64,000 nucleotides of DNA from Amycolatopsis iheyensis (GTDB lineage Bacteria; Actinomycetota; Actinomycetes; Mycobacteriales; Pseudonocardiaceae): positions 366,307-430,306 of the forward strand of contig NZ_JAMXQV010000007.1 of the NCBI RefSeq assembly GCF_024703995.1, in the 5' to 3' direction. The notes beneath the pieces were generated by a model, which did not search any database, was not told where the DNA came from, and saw only the letters and a program-made list of their open reading frames with translations. The position numbers were made by a program, and so were the translations under genes. Positions 17,043 through 28,524 of the stretch are shown one piece after another (the stretch's first letter is position 1; each line of letters begins with the position of its first letter).

Positions 17043-17834
17043 CTAGGCGAAGCTCGGGTCGCAGGCCTGCCAGAACTGCGCCCCCAGGCGCGAGATGTGG
17101 ATCGTCCGCCGGACGAACTTCGCGCGTTTGACGTGCTTCTCGGCGTCGCGCACGGTCTCGTCGGTCAGCAGGATCTCGTACTGCGTCTCCAGCGACGGCA
17201 CCTCTTCGTCGAGGTCGATCAGGCCGAGCCCGATCAGCCGCGTGACGTACCCGGGCACCTGGTCGGGCAGCGACACCCCGGCCGCCTTGCCGACCGTCGA
17301 CGCGTTGCGCAGCGCCACCCGGCCCGTGCCGCCGAGCCCGGTCCGCTCGACGACGTCGACCGCGGGGAACGGCGAGCCGTCCGACAGCGCCGACAGGATC
17401 CGCGCCTCGTCCGGCGTCAGCTGGCGCAGGATGATCGCGTAGAAGTACTCGCGGGCGCGCTCGCGGCCGAAGCCGATGGAGTGGTTGAGCAGCTCGGCCA
17501 TCGCGGCCCGCAGCGGCTCGGCGTGGTTGTCGCGCGCCGGCACGAGCGTGACGGTGGCTTCCACCTTCCCCGGCACCGCCGGGCGGTTCATCGCCGAGGC
17601 CGCGGTGAGCGCCGCGTGGTACGGGTCGTCGACCTCGTCGAGCCGCCGCCGCAGCTCGGCCAGCAGCTGGTGCTCGACCTGCCGCACCGTGCGTTCGGCG
17701 GTCTCGACGCCGGGGAGCCTGCGGCCGAGCGCGAAGCTCGTGCGCGCGGCCCAGCCCGCCAGCTGACCGGCGCGCCGCGCCAGGTCGGCCACCTCGTCGC
17801 CGGTGCCCCGGCCGTTCGGTCGCTCTGCGTTCAC
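17043..17834 (-). CDS. Abi-alpha (DUF4393-type) family protein
   Basis: 263 residues, soluble and mostly helical. The core has LLNHSIGFGRERAREYFYAIILRQLTPDEARILSALSDG (first 20 residues shown in part), with the L-x-P-D-E-A-R-I-L pattern characteristic of Abi-alpha/DUF4393. The name derives from an abortive-infection protein, but many members are housekeeping genes of unknown function. The GTG start follows GGGGAG at a good distance; upstream frame extension overlaps the divergent gene. The DUF445 gene follows after 4 bp, so the two products probably act together, perhaps at the membrane. Confidence 0.75.
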   Translation of the reverse strand: MNAERPNGRGTGDEVADLARRAGQLAGWAARTSFALGRRLPGVETAERTVRQVEHQLLAELRRRLDEVDDPYHAALTAASAMNRPAVPGKVEATVTLVPARDNHAEPLRAAMAELLNHSIGFGRERAREYFYAIILRQLTPDEARILSALSDGSPFPAVDVVERTGLGGTGRVALRNASTVGKAAGVSLPDQVPGYVTRLIGLGLIDLDEEVPSLETQYEILLTDETVRDAEKHVKRAKFVRRTIHISRLGAQFWQACDPSFA

Positions 17835-17904
17835 GCGCCCACTCCCCTCTGCGTACGGGCCGATGCTACCTGTGGGTAGGCCGAATGGTGGTGTGAGCAC
17901 CGGC

Positions 17905-18738
17905 ATGATGTGCAGCATGAGTTCGACGCGCTGGGGTCCGCCGATCGACGTCCTCCCGTACTTCTCGAAAGAAGAGCAGGCGCTGATGACGCTGCTCGGC
18001 GCGCTGACCGACGAAGACTGGCAGCGGCCGACCATGTGCGCGGGCTGGACGGTCAAGGACGTCGCCGCCCACCTGCTGGGAGACAAGGTCGGCCGGCTGT
18101 CCCGCGGCCGCGACGGGCACACCGCCGATGCCCCCCGCCCGGGTGAGTCGTTCCCCCGCTTCATCGACCGGCTCAACGACGAATGGGTCGTCGCGTGCCG
18201 GCGGCTGTCGACCGACGTCCTGATGACGATGCTGTACGAGTTCATGGGCCAGACCACCGAGTACTGGGCGCAGCTGGACCTCGACGCCCTCGGCGAGCCG
18301 GTGAGCTGGGCGGGCGCCGAGCCGGCGCCGCGCTGGCTCGACGCGGCCCGCGACTATTCGGAGTTCTGGGTCCACCACGTGCAGATCCGCGAGGCCCTGG
18401 AGCACACGCCGCTGGAGGCGGAGTACGCCGAGCCGATCGCCGACACGTTCGTCCGCGCGCTGCCGCACACCCTGCGCGACGTCGACGCCCGGGTCGGCAA
18501 GCAGGTCGGCTACACGGTCACCGGGGCGGGCAAGTGGCACGCCCGCCGCGAGCGCGACGGCTGGACGCTGGACCGCGGCGCCCCGCCGTCACGCACCCCG
18601 CTGGCCACGGTGACGACGGACCTGGACACGTTCTGGCGGCTCTGCACCCGCAACACCGCGGACGTCGGCCGCGTGCGCACAACCGGCGACGCAAACGTTT
18701 GCGAGGTCATCCTGGGCATGACCTCGATCATCGTCTGA
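17905..18738 (+). CDS. Mycothiol-dependent maleylpyruvate isomerase-type protein (DinB fold)
   Basis: 277 residues. The N-terminal helical bundle has T-x-C-x-G-W-T-V-K-D-V-A-A-H-L-L-G-D (about 48-65) and a second pair of metal ligands in EFWVHHVQIREAL (about 155-167). Together these supply the His/Glu/His triad of the DinB/MPI family. A SCP2-like C-terminal domain follows. Members use mycothiol to isomerise or detoxify; the actual substrate is unknown. Three in-frame ATGs (17905, 17908, 17917) are possible and none has a clear ribosome site. A repeat cluster separates it from the convergent LapA-domain gene. Confidence 0.75.
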   Translation: MMCSMSSTRWGPPIDVLPYFSKEEQALMTLLGALTDEDWQRPTMCAGWTVKDVAAHLLGDKVGRLSRGRDGHTADAPRPGESFPRFIDRLNDEWVVACRRLSTDVLMTMLYEFMGQTTEYWAQLDLDALGEPVSWAGAEPAPRWLDAARDYSEFWVHHVQIREALEHTPLEAEYAEPIADTFVRALPHTLRDVDARVGKQVGYTVTGAGKWHARRERDGWTLDRGAPPSRTPLATVTTDLDTFWRLCTRNTADVGRVRTTGDANVCEVILGMTSIIV

Positions 18739-18740
18739 CC

Positions 18741-18832
18741 GGCACTTTCCCTACGAAAGCTCCACCCGGGGGCGGCACTTTCCCTATGAAAGCTCCCACC
18801 CCGGGGGCGGCACTTTCCCTATGAAAGTGCCG
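18741..18832. repeat. Three GGCACTTTC palindromic units between convergent genes
   Basis: Units begin at 18741, 18774 and 18809. Each opens with GGCACTTTCCCTAYGAAAG, and the first two are separated by a C-plus-G spacer (ACCCGGGGGC type). The last is a clean palindrome with 9-bp arms GGCACTTTC/GAAAGTGCC and a CCTAT centre. They fill the gap between the stop of the isomerase-type gene and the stop of the LapA-domain gene and could act as a bidirectional terminator. Confidence 0.85.
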
Positions 18833-18834
18833 CT

Positions 18835-19293
18835 TCAGCGGCGGCGGGCTTGCTTGCGCAGCTGGAGGATGCGGGCGCCGCCGATCAGCGCGACCAGCGC
18901 CGCGCCGCCGATGGCCGAGAACAGCATCGCGATGGCCAGCGGCAGGCTGCCTTCGCCGCCGAAGAAGTGCACGGTCACCGAGTCCAGGTTCTGCAGGATG
19001 AAGATCAGCAACAGGACCAGCACGACCAGCCCGGCGATCACCGCGACCCAGGTCCCGCTGATCCGCGTCCGCTTGATCTTCGCGGGCGCGGTCCGGGACG
19101 GCGCCGGGCGCACCGGCGTGACCTCCTCGGCGCCGGGCCGGACGTCGCCCGCCCGCTGCTCGGCGGGTTCGAGCGCGCCCTCGGGCACGTCGTTCTCGGC
19201 CAGCTGGTGACGGCCGGGACCGTCGCTCCCGGGCAGGTCGTGGCTGGTGGGGCCGGTGGGGCGGTCGGCCGCGCCCCCGCGCGCGTGCGTCAT
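18835..19293 (-). CDS. LapA-domain (DUF1049-type) membrane protein
   Basis: 152 residues. About 75 hydrophilic residues lead into two closely spaced membrane helices (about 85-107 and 122-142). Between them is the family motif FILQNLDSVTVHFFGGEGSLPLAIAMLF (part shown), with N-x-x-x-V-x-V-x-F. The C-terminus is short and basic (RILQLRKQARRR). In Gram-negatives LapA acts in lipopolysaccharide assembly; in actinomycetes the role is unknown. The ATG at 19293 gives the compact form. A longer frame to 19335 lacks a better ribosome site. The stop lies only 3 bases after the last repeat unit. Confidence 0.75.
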   Translation of the reverse strand: MTHARGGAADRPTGPTSHDLPGSDGPGRHQLAENDVPEGALEPAEQRAGDVRPGAEEVTPVRPAPSRTAPAKIKRTRISGTWVAVIAGLVVLVLLLIFILQNLDSVTVHFFGGEGSLPLAIAMLFSAIGGAALVALIGGARILQLRKQARRR

Positions 19294-19340
19294 GTGGTCC
19301 AGTGTCCGTCCGGCGCGCGGGGAGCGCTGTGTCAAACCCC

Positions 19341-20480
19341 CTAACGGGCGAAGCCGTCGACCTCGCGCAGGACGCGGAGCGTGTTCTTCCCCGCGAGTTT
19401 CGCGCAGTCTTCCTCACTCCACCCGCGCTCGAGCAGCGCGGCGAACAACACCGGGTACTTGGAGGTGTCCTCCAGCCCCTCCGGCAGCGTGCCGACGCCG
19501 TCGTAGTCGCCGCCGAGGCCGATGTGGTCGATGCCGGCGACCTCGCGGGCGTGCTCGACGTGCGCGACGACGTCCTCGACGGTGGCCTTCGGCTTGACCG
19601 GGCCGTCCCACTCCTTGACGAACTCGCCGCGCTGGGCCAGGTTCCGGAACTCCTTGCCGGCCGCCGCCATCGCGGCCTTCAGCTCCTGGTCCCACGTGCT
19701 GACCTTCGGGGAGATGAACGCCGGCACGAAGGTCGTCATGGCGACCCCGCCGTTGCCGGGCAACATCGCCAGGACGTCGTCGGGGATGTTGCGCGGGTGG
19801 TCGTTCACCGCGAGGCAGGAGGAGTGGCTGAAGATCACCGGCACCGAGCTGACCTCGATCGCCGCCCGCATCGTCGAGGGCGCGACGTGCGAGAGGTCGA
19901 CCATCATCCCGATCTTGTTCATCTCGCGCACGACGTCGCGACCGAACTCGGTGAGCCCGTTGTGCGCCGGCTCGTCGGTGCCGGAGTCGGCCCAGGTGGT
20001 GTTGAAGTTGTGCGTCAGCGTCATGTACCGGACGCCGAGGCGGCGCAGGATCCGCAGCACGCCGAGCGACTCGGCGATGCTGTGGCCGCCCTCGGCGCCG
20101 AGCAGCGACGCGATCCGGCCGTCGGCGAACGCGGCTTCGGCCTCGTCGGCGGTGTCGACCAGCCGCAGCCGGTCGGGGTAGCGCTCGGCCAGCTGGTAGA
20201 CGACCTCGATCTGCTCCAGGACGGCGGTGACGGCACTGTGGCCCTCGAACTCACAGGGCACGTACACCGACCAGAACTGCATCCCGAGCTTCCCGTCGGC
20301 GAGCTTCGGGAAGTCGGTGTGCAGGGCCGGCTGCCGGACGGTCAGGTCGAGCGAAGCGGCGGCCTCGACCGGGTTGGGGCCGCCGTGCTGCCGCAGCTCC
20401 CACGGCAGGTCGTTGTGCCCGTCGGCGAGGATGGCGGCGTCCAGCAGTTTGGTAGCACGCTGTAGTGCCTCGTTAGTCAT
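19341..20480 (-). CDS. Membrane dipeptidase-type metallohydrolase (renal dipeptidase family)
   Basis: 379 residues of the amidohydrolase fold. The zinc ligands are visible in order: DGHNDLPW (H-x-D near 33), GAEGGHS (Glu), MVDLSHVAPSTM (His), VIFSHSSC (His) and GLGGDYDG (Asp). NDHPRNIPDD is a further family signature. These enzymes hydrolyse dipeptides, often with a D-residue at the second position. No signal peptide is present, so it is cytosolic here. A possible -10 (TACGAT on the minus strand) lies about 10 bases before the ATG within a 42-bp gap after the upstream gene. Confidence 0.88.
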   Translation of the reverse strand: MTNEALQRATKLLDAAILADGHNDLPWELRQHGGPNPVEAAASLDLTVRQPALHTDFPKLADGKLGMQFWSVYVPCEFEGHSAVTAVLEQIEVVYQLAERYPDRLRLVDTADEAEAAFADGRIASLLGAEGGHSIAESLGVLRILRRLGVRYMTLTHNFNTTWADSGTDEPAHNGLTEFGRDVVREMNKIGMMVDLSHVAPSTMRAAIEVSSVPVIFSHSSCLAVNDHPRNIPDDVLAMLPGNGGVAMTTFVPAFISPKVSTWDQELKAAMAAAGKEFRNLAQRGEFVKEWDGPVKPKATVEDVVAHVEHAREVAGIDHIGLGGDYDGVGTLPEGLEDTSKYPVLFAALLERGWSEEDCAKLAGKNTLRVLREVDGFAR

Positions 20481-20522
20481 CGCCCGATCGTAGGGTGAGC
20501 CGGTATACGCTCCGTACAAACG

Positions 20523-21125
20523 CTAGATCGTGATCCACCTGGCCGCGGCGCGCACGCCGTCCTCGGTGATCTGGTGCCCGCCGGGGTGGCGCTGAGTGAC
20601 GACGTCGGCACCGCGCTCGCGCAGCAGCCCGATCAGCTCCTCGGTCGACGCCAGCGGCGCCATCGGGTCGCGTTCGCCGTTGGCGAGGAAGACCCGGGTC
20701 GCACTCAGGTCGTGGTCAGGCGGCTGCGGGACCGGCGACATCGACGCGAAGAGCGCGGCTTCGCGGACGACTTCCGGCCGCAGCAGCACCACGGCGGCGG
20801 CGATGTTGGCGCCGTTCGAGAAGCCGATGGCGACGAGCCGCCGGTCGCCCAGCCCGTACTTCTCGCGGGCTTCGACGACGAAGTCCGCGAGCTCGTTCGC
20901 GCGCTTCACGACGTCCTCGTGGTCGAAGACGCCCTCGGCGAGCCGCCGGAACCAGCGCGCGGCGCCGTGCTCCGAAACCGGGCCGGCCGGGGCGAGCACG
21001 GCGGCGTCCGGGCTCAGCTCGCGCGCCAGGCCGAGCAGGTCGTCGGGGCTGCCGCCGGTGCCGTGCAGCAGGAGCAGCACCGGCGCGTCCGGCGAGCCCT
21101 CGACGTACTTGTGCGCCAGGGTCAT
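20523..21125 (-). CDS. Alpha/beta-hydrolase carboxylesterase (MhqD-like)
   Basis: 200 residues. The HG dipeptide is in LLLLHGTGG. The nucleophile elbow is GFSNGAN (S near 103), the acid is in LANGERDPMAP, and the histidine is in HPGGHQITEDG, so the Ser/Asp/His triad is complete. The start overlaps the stop of the VOC dioxygenase gene (ATGA). In Bacillus, an esterase of this type (MhqD) and a VOC dioxygenase (MhqO) are both under the MarR regulator MhqR. The same three families occur together here, so a role in quinone or hydroquinone breakdown is likely. Confidence 0.8.
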   Translation of the reverse strand: MTLAHKYVEGSPDAPVLLLLHGTGGSPDDLLGLARELSPDAAVLAPAGPVSEHGAARWFRRLAEGVFDHEDVVKRANELADFVVEAREKYGLGDRRLVAIGFSNGANIAAAVVLLRPEVVREAALFASMSPVPQPPDHDLSATRVFLANGERDPMAPLASTEELIGLLRERGADVVTQRHPGGHQITEDGVRAAARWITI

Positions 21126-22087
21126 GACAGCTCCGGGTTGTTCTCGGCGGGGAGGTTCAGCTTGGGCAGCATGTGCTCGATCTCGTCGCGGCGCGGCTCC
21201 AGCCACGGCGGCAGCTTGAGCGCGCGGCCGAGCTCCAGCAGCGGCTCGTCGATGGCGAACCCGGGCTCGTCGGTCGCGACTTCGAGCAGCGTGCCGCCCG
21301 GTTCGCGGAAGTAGATCGAGCGGAAGTACTGCCGGTCCAGGATCGAAGTGACGTGCACCCCCTGGTCGACGAGCTCCTCGCGCCAGGTCTTCTGGGTGGC
21401 CTCGTCGGGCGCCCGCCAGGCGACGTGGTGCACGGTGCCGGCGGCGACCAGCCCGCGCGGCGCGTCCGGCGTCACGAGGACGTCGACGAGCGCGCCCGGA
21501 CCGCCTTCACCGGCGGCGAAGCGCAGGCGGTTGCTGTCCTGGTTGGCGAAGCTGAGACCGAGGCCGTCGGTGAGCATGCCGGCCGTTGCGTCCTCTTTGG
21601 ACACCGACAGCGTCACCGAGTGCAGGCCCCGGATCGCGTGCTCGGCCGGGACGAGCTCGGTGTCCCACGGGTCACGCGGGTCCCCCTGCGGGTGCGCGAC
21701 GAGCGCGAGTTGCAGGCCGTCGGGGTCGCGGAAGGTGAGCGTGTCCTCGTCGTCGGCGTTGCGGACCTCGCCGGTCTCGATCTGCTGCGCGGCGAGGTGC
21801 TGCTTCCACCAGCCGATCGAGGCCTCGGGAACGGAGAACGAGGTGGTGGTGGCCTGCCCGGTGCCGCGGCGCCCGCTCGGCGCGTCGGGCCAGGGGAAGA
21901 AGGTCATCAGCGAGCCGGGCTTGCCGGCGCTGTCGCCGTAGTAGAGGTGGTAGGTGCCCGGGTCGTCGAAGTTCACGGTGGTCTTCACCAGCCGCAGGCC
22001 CAGGGTGCGCAGGTAGAAGTCGGCATTGCGCTGCGGGTCCCCGCCGATGGCGGTGACGTGGTGCAGCCCGGACGTCCTGATCGACAT
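21122..22087 (-). CDS. VOC-superfamily ring-cleaving dioxygenase (MhqO-like)
   Basis: 321 residues made of two vicinal-oxygen-chelate halves. The first starts GLHHVTAIGGDPQRNADFY and the second IRGLHSVTLSVSKEDA. Metal ligands are likely H in GLHHVT, H in AGTVHHVAWRAP and E in GGTLLEVATDEPGF, giving a 2-His-1-Glu site. Length and layout match hydroquinone/catechol dioxygenases of the MhqO/LinE-like group rather than small glyoxalases. The ATG follows GAGGAGGCAACC. It is the first gene of a two-gene operon with the esterase, and is divergent from a MarR regulator with a palindrome between them. Confidence 0.85.
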   Translation of the reverse strand: MSIRTSGLHHVTAIGGDPQRNADFYLRTLGLRLVKTTVNFDDPGTYHLYYGDSAGKPGSLMTFFPWPDAPSGRRGTGQATTTSFSVPEASIGWWKQHLAAQQIETGEVRNADDEDTLTFRDPDGLQLALVAHPQGDPRDPWDTELVPAEHAIRGLHSVTLSVSKEDATAGMLTDGLGLSFANQDSNRLRFAAGEGGPGALVDVLVTPDAPRGLVAAGTVHHVAWRAPDEATQKTWREELVDQGVHVTSILDRQYFRSIYFREPGGTLLEVATDEPGFAIDEPLLELGRALKLPPWLEPRRDEIEHMLPKLNLPAENNPELS

Positions 22088-22119
22088 GGTTGCCTCCTCT
22101 TCGCAAGGTAACCGCAGAA

Positions 22120-22140
22120 CCTCTTGCGTGCAAGATATAT
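22120..22140. promoter_or_regulatory. MarR-type operator in the mhq-like intergenic region
   Basis: TCTTGCGTGCAAGA is a perfect 6-2-6 inverted repeat flanked by CC and TATAT. It lies in the 83-bp gap between the dioxygenase gene and the divergent MarR gene, overlapping the region expected for both promoters. A near copy occurs at 42692-42712. Confidence 0.7.
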
Positions 22141-22158
22141 TCCCAGCAGACTTTCCGG

Positions 22159-22164
22159 TAGGCT
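22159..22164 (+). promoter_or_regulatory. -10 box (TAGGCT) for a leaderless marR transcript
   Basis: TAGGCT is followed by 6 bases and the GTG at 22171. No ribosome site is present, which fits a transcript that starts at or next to the GTG. Confidence 0.45.
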
Positions 22165-22170
22165 GCCCCC

Positions 22171-22623
22171 GTGGAGCCGAAGACCGACGACGACGAGATC
22201 GTCACCTGGTGGGGCCTGGTCATCGAGGGTTACCTGGCCACCCAGGACAAGCTGATGGGCGAGATCGCCGACCGGTTCGGGCTCGCGCCCGCGTCCTTCG
22301 ACATCCTCGTGCGGCTCGTCCGCTCGCCCGACCACCGGATGCCGATGACCCGGCTGGCCACCGAGGCCGCGCTCTCCAGCGGCGGCTTCACGAAGGTGGC
22401 CGACCGCCTCGTGGCAGCGGACCTGATCTGCCGCGTGCCGAGCCCGGACGACCGGCGCGTCACGTTCGCCTCGCTCACCGACCACGGACTCGAAGTCGCG
22501 AACAAGGCGCGCGCCGCCGCCGCGGACATCCTGCGCCGGATCGTGCTGACACCCTTGGGCGACGACGCGCCGGCACTCGCGGAAGCGATGCGGACACTCC
22601 GCGCGTTCAACGGCGATCGTTGA
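22171..22623 (+). CDS. MarR-family regulator (MhqR-like)
   Basis: 150 residues with a central winged helix: SFDILVRLVRSPDHRMPMTRLATEAALSSGG (part), recognition helix ALSSGGFTKVADRLVAADL and wing VPSPDDRRVTFASLT, where D-D-R-R-V is the MarR wing signature. Flanking helices would form the dimer interface. It is divergent from the dioxygenase/esterase operon and is expected to repress it until a quinone or phenolic ligand binds. The GTG start is supported by the leaderless promoter pattern and the absence of an upstream alternative. Confidence 0.88.
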   Translation: MEPKTDDDEIVTWWGLVIEGYLATQDKLMGEIADRFGLAPASFDILVRLVRSPDHRMPMTRLATEAALSSGGFTKVADRLVAADLICRVPSPDDRRVTFASLTDHGLEVANKARAAAADILRRIVLTPLGDDAPALAEAMRTLRAFNGDR

Positions 22624-22669
22624 AAAAGTCGAGGTCACAGCCTTGCGCAAACCAGCGCACCATGTAGGC

Positions 22670-23050
22670 ATGCTGACCGACGCGACCATCACGACGATGC
22701 TCCCGGTGACCGACAGCGAACGCGCCGGCCACTTCTACGCGGACTCCCTGGGCCTGAAGCAAACAGGGAAGGGCGAGGACGGAACGCTGTACTTCGCGGC
22801 CGGTGCGGGCACCATCGGCCTCAGGCTGATGCCGGCCGGCGCGCAGAGCGAAAACACGGCGTTGAGCTTCGAAGTCACCGACCTTTCCACCGAGGTCAAA
22901 GCCCTGGAGGACCGCGGAGTCCGCTTCCAGGACTTCGAGATGGAAGGCCTGAAGACGGTCGCCCACATCGCGGAGCTGGGCGCCGAGCGGGCGGCGTGGT
23001 TCAACGACTCCGAGGGCAACGTGCTCTGCCTGCACCAGGTCCTAGGCTAG
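22670..23050 (+). CDS. Small VOC-family (glyoxalase-like) protein
   Basis: 126 residues, a single vicinal-oxygen-chelate module: TTMLPVTDSERAGHFYADSLGL opens it (part shown) and RAAWFNDSEGNVLCLHQV closes it. The usual N-terminal metal-binding His is not obvious, so it may be a binding protein or a non-canonical enzyme. The ATG at 22670 matches the domain start. A TTG at 22643 with GAGG upstream would add nine residues. Its last 9 bases overlap the convergent amidohydrolase gene. It may be co-transcribed with the MarR gene 46 bp upstream. Confidence 0.65.
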   Translation: MLTDATITTMLPVTDSERAGHFYADSLGLKQTGKGEDGTLYFAAGAGTIGLRLMPAGAQSENTALSFEVTDLSTEVKALEDRGVRFQDFEMEGLKTVAHIAELGAERAAWFNDSEGNVLCLHQVLG

Positions 23051-23896
23051 GCTCGGCATCAGCTTGATCGCGTTCCCCGACAACACACCGGTCAGGACGT
23101 CCTCCGGCAAGCCCAGCCCAAGCAACGTCCGCACGTTCTTCGCCACGCTCGGCACGCCGGGCCAGTCCGTCCCGAAGACGAACTTCCCGGCCAGCCGAGC
23201 CAGGTCGAACCGCCGGTAGTACTCCGGCAGCTTCTTCGGCGGCAGCCCGGCGAGGTCCAGCCAGACGTTCTCGCGCGCCAGCGCCAGAAACGCCGCGACG
23301 TCGTACCACCACCCGCGACCGCCGTGCGCGAACACGAACTGCAGCGACGGGAAGTCCTCGACCACATCGGACATCAGCTCGGGGTTCCCGAAACTCGTGC
23401 GGGAGCCCGGGAAACTCGACGTTCCCGAATGGAGGATCACCGGCACACCACGCTCGGCGCACAACGCGTAGACCGGGTACAGCTCCTTGTCCGCCGGCGA
23501 AAACGCACCGTGCACGGGGTGGATCTTCAGCGCCACCGCGCCGAGGTCCAGCTGCCGTGCGACCTCGGCCGCCGGCGGGTGGTGCAGGTACGGGTTGACG
23601 TTCGCCACCAGCCGGAACCGCGTGGGGTTGTGCTCCGCGAGCGGCAGGTTGTCCTCAATGGACTGGATGCCGGTCGCCCGCGGGCTGTATTCGCAGAACA
23701 GCAGCACCCGGTCGACGCCCTCGGACGCCATCAGCTCGTCCATCGCCGCCGGGATCACCTCCCCCGAAGGGGAGTACACCGAACGCCACGGGTACGAGCC
23801 CGCGAAGTCGTGCGCCCACTGCGTCCAGGCGGGTTTGAGCGTTGACAGCCGCGGGGTGTGGACGTGCGCGTCCACCACGAAGTGCCCGTCGATCAC
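23042..23896 (-). CDS. Amidohydrolase-2 family metal-dependent hydrolase in the box operon
   Basis: 284 residues, TIM-barrel amidohydrolase. The H-x-H motif is in VVDAHVHTPR (about 10-13). Further ligands are likely in VILHSGTSSF, FVFAHGGRG and FGTDWPGVP (terminal Asp). The family includes hydrolases and decarboxylases such as ACMS decarboxylase. The GTG start overlaps the stop of the ligase gene (GTGA), so it is translationally coupled to the benzoate operon. Its reaction is not known. It could act on a ring-opened intermediate or release benzoate from an amide or ester. Confidence 0.78.
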   Translation of the reverse strand: MIDGHFVVDAHVHTPRLSTLKPAWTQWAHDFAGSYPWRSVYSPSGEVIPAAMDELMASEGVDRVLLFCEYSPRATGIQSIEDNLPLAEHNPTRFRLVANVNPYLHHPPAAEVARQLDLGAVALKIHPVHGAFSPADKELYPVYALCAERGVPVILHSGTSSFPGSRTSFGNPELMSDVVEDFPSLQFVFAHGGRGWWYDVAAFLALARENVWLDLAGLPPKKLPEYYRRFDLARLAGKFVFGTDWPGVPSVAKNVRTLLGLGLPEDVLTGVLSGNAIKLMPSLA

Positions 23897-25437
23897 GTGC
23901 TGGGCACCACCCGCAGGACGTCCCGGACCTGCTCGCGGATCACGTTCCGGCGGATCTTGCCCGTCGCCGTCTTCGGCAGCTCGGCCAGCTCGACCACTCC
24001 CCGCGGACGCTTGAACGCCGCGAGACCTTCGCGGCAGAACTCGATCAGCTCGTCCGCGTCCACGGTAACCCCGGGCGCGGCCACCACGCACGCCACGGGC
24101 TTGTCGAGGCCGTCGGCGTCCGGCGCGGCGACGACGGCCACCTCCGCCACCGCCGGGTGCTGCCGCAGCCGTTCCTCCACTTCGGACGGTGACACCCAGA
24201 TCCCGCCCGCCTTCAGCATGTCCCCGAATCTCCCCAGGCACGAGTACGTGCCGTCTTCGTTGCGCACGTAGCTGTCGCCGGTCCGCAGCCATTCGCCCTG
24301 GAACACGAGCTTCGTCGCGTCGTAGCGCGCCCAGTAGCCGGTCGCCGTCGACGGGCCCGACACGAACAGCTCACCCGGCTTGCCGACGGCGTCGATCACC
24401 GCACCGGCTTCATCGCGAATCTCGAGGGAGTAGCCGGGCACCGGGACACCGGTGCTGCCCGGCCGCACGCGGCCCGGCTGGTTCGACAGGAAGATGTGCA
24501 ACGCCTCGGTCGACCCGATGCCGTCGAGGATCTCCAGCCCGAAGCGGGCGCGGAAGCGTTCGAAGATGGACGGCGGCAGCGGCTCGCCGGCCGAAACCGC
24601 GTGCCGCACCGAGGAAAACGAGTCGTCCGGGACGTCGCTGGCGAGCAACGCCGCGTAGAACGTCGGGACGGCGAAGAACAGCGACGGCTGCTCCTCGCGC
24701 GCGCGTCGGGCGAACAACGCCGGCGTCGGACGCGAGGGTTCGAGCAATGTCGTGCCGCCCGCGCCGAGCGGGAAGAAGCACGAATTTCCGAGCCCATAGG
24801 CGAAAAAGAGCTTCGGCACGGACAGGAACCGGTCGGCCGGCGTGGTCGCCAGCACGCCGCGCGCGTACGTCTCGCAGACCGCGCGGATGCTCGCGTGCCG
24901 GTGCATCGCACCCTTCGGCTGCCCCGTCGTCCCCGACGTGTACAGCCACAGCGCGGGCGAGTCCGCCCACGTCTGTCCACTTCGGAACGTGCCGGTCAGC
25001 GACGTCCACTCGTGCGTGCGGACACCGAAGCCCGCCGCGTCGGCGCGGTCCAGCAGGACGTCGGTGACCTCGGGCGCGAGCCCGACCGCCGTCACGGCCT
25101 GCTCGGCGAACTCACCGGACACGCACAGCAGGCGCGCCCGCGAGTCGGCCAGCACCTTGCCCAGCTCGAGCCCGGTGACCATGGTCGACACCGGCACCGC
25201 GACGGCGCCGGCCAGCATCGCGCCGAGGATGCCGGTGAGCAGCTCGACGTCGTCGACCATGCAGAACATGACGCGCTCTTCGGGCCGCACGCCGAGCTCG
25301 GTGAGCCCGCCCGCGACCCGCCGGGACTCCGCCGCCAGCTCGGCGTAGGTGAGCGAGCGCCGGGGTGACACGACCGCGGTCGCGTCGGGGTCCCCGGCCG
25401 AGAGCAGGTATTCCGCCGCGTTGAACCCTGTCGCCAC
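23893..25437 (-). CDS. Benzoate-CoA ligase-type acyl-CoA synthetase
   Basis: 514 residues of the ANL superfamily. The AMP-binding motif YTSGTTGQPKG lies at 166-176. The adenylation signature GIGSTEALHIF and the hinge GEWLRTGDSY follow, with the C-terminal catalytic lysine in PKTATGKIRRN. H-I-F after S-T-E is typical of aryl-CoA ligases of the benzoate group. It would activate benzoate with ATP and CoA, supplying benzoyl-CoA to BoxB. The GTG start follows GGAGGTTCG. It is 8 bp after boxB and overlaps the amidohydrolase gene. Confidence 0.85.
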   Translation of the reverse strand: MATGFNAAEYLLSAGDPDATAVVSPRRSLTYAELAAESRRVAGGLTELGVRPEERVMFCMVDDVELLTGILGAMLAGAVAVPVSTMVTGLELGKVLADSRARLLCVSGEFAEQAVTAVGLAPEVTDVLLDRADAAGFGVRTHEWTSLTGTFRSGQTWADSPALWLYTSGTTGQPKGAMHRHASIRAVCETYARGVLATTPADRFLSVPKLFFAYGLGNSCFFPLGAGGTTLLEPSRPTPALFARRAREEQPSLFFAVPTFYAALLASDVPDDSFSSVRHAVSAGEPLPPSIFERFRARFGLEILDGIGSTEALHIFLSNQPGRVRPGSTGVPVPGYSLEIRDEAGAVIDAVGKPGELFVSGPSTATGYWARYDATKLVFQGEWLRTGDSYVRNEDGTYSCLGRFGDMLKAGGIWVSPSEVEERLRQHPAVAEVAVVAAPDADGLDKPVACVVAAPGVTVDADELIEFCREGLAAFKRPRGVVELAELPKTATGKIRRNVIREQVRDVLRVVPST

Positions 25438-25445
25438 CGAACCTC

Positions 25446-26867
<1,422 letters not shown>

Positions 26868-26872
26868 CTGCG

Positions 26873-28492
<1,620 letters not shown>

Positions 28493-28524
28493 TCATCCGA
28501 GTGTCTACATAGTTCCGACGAACG

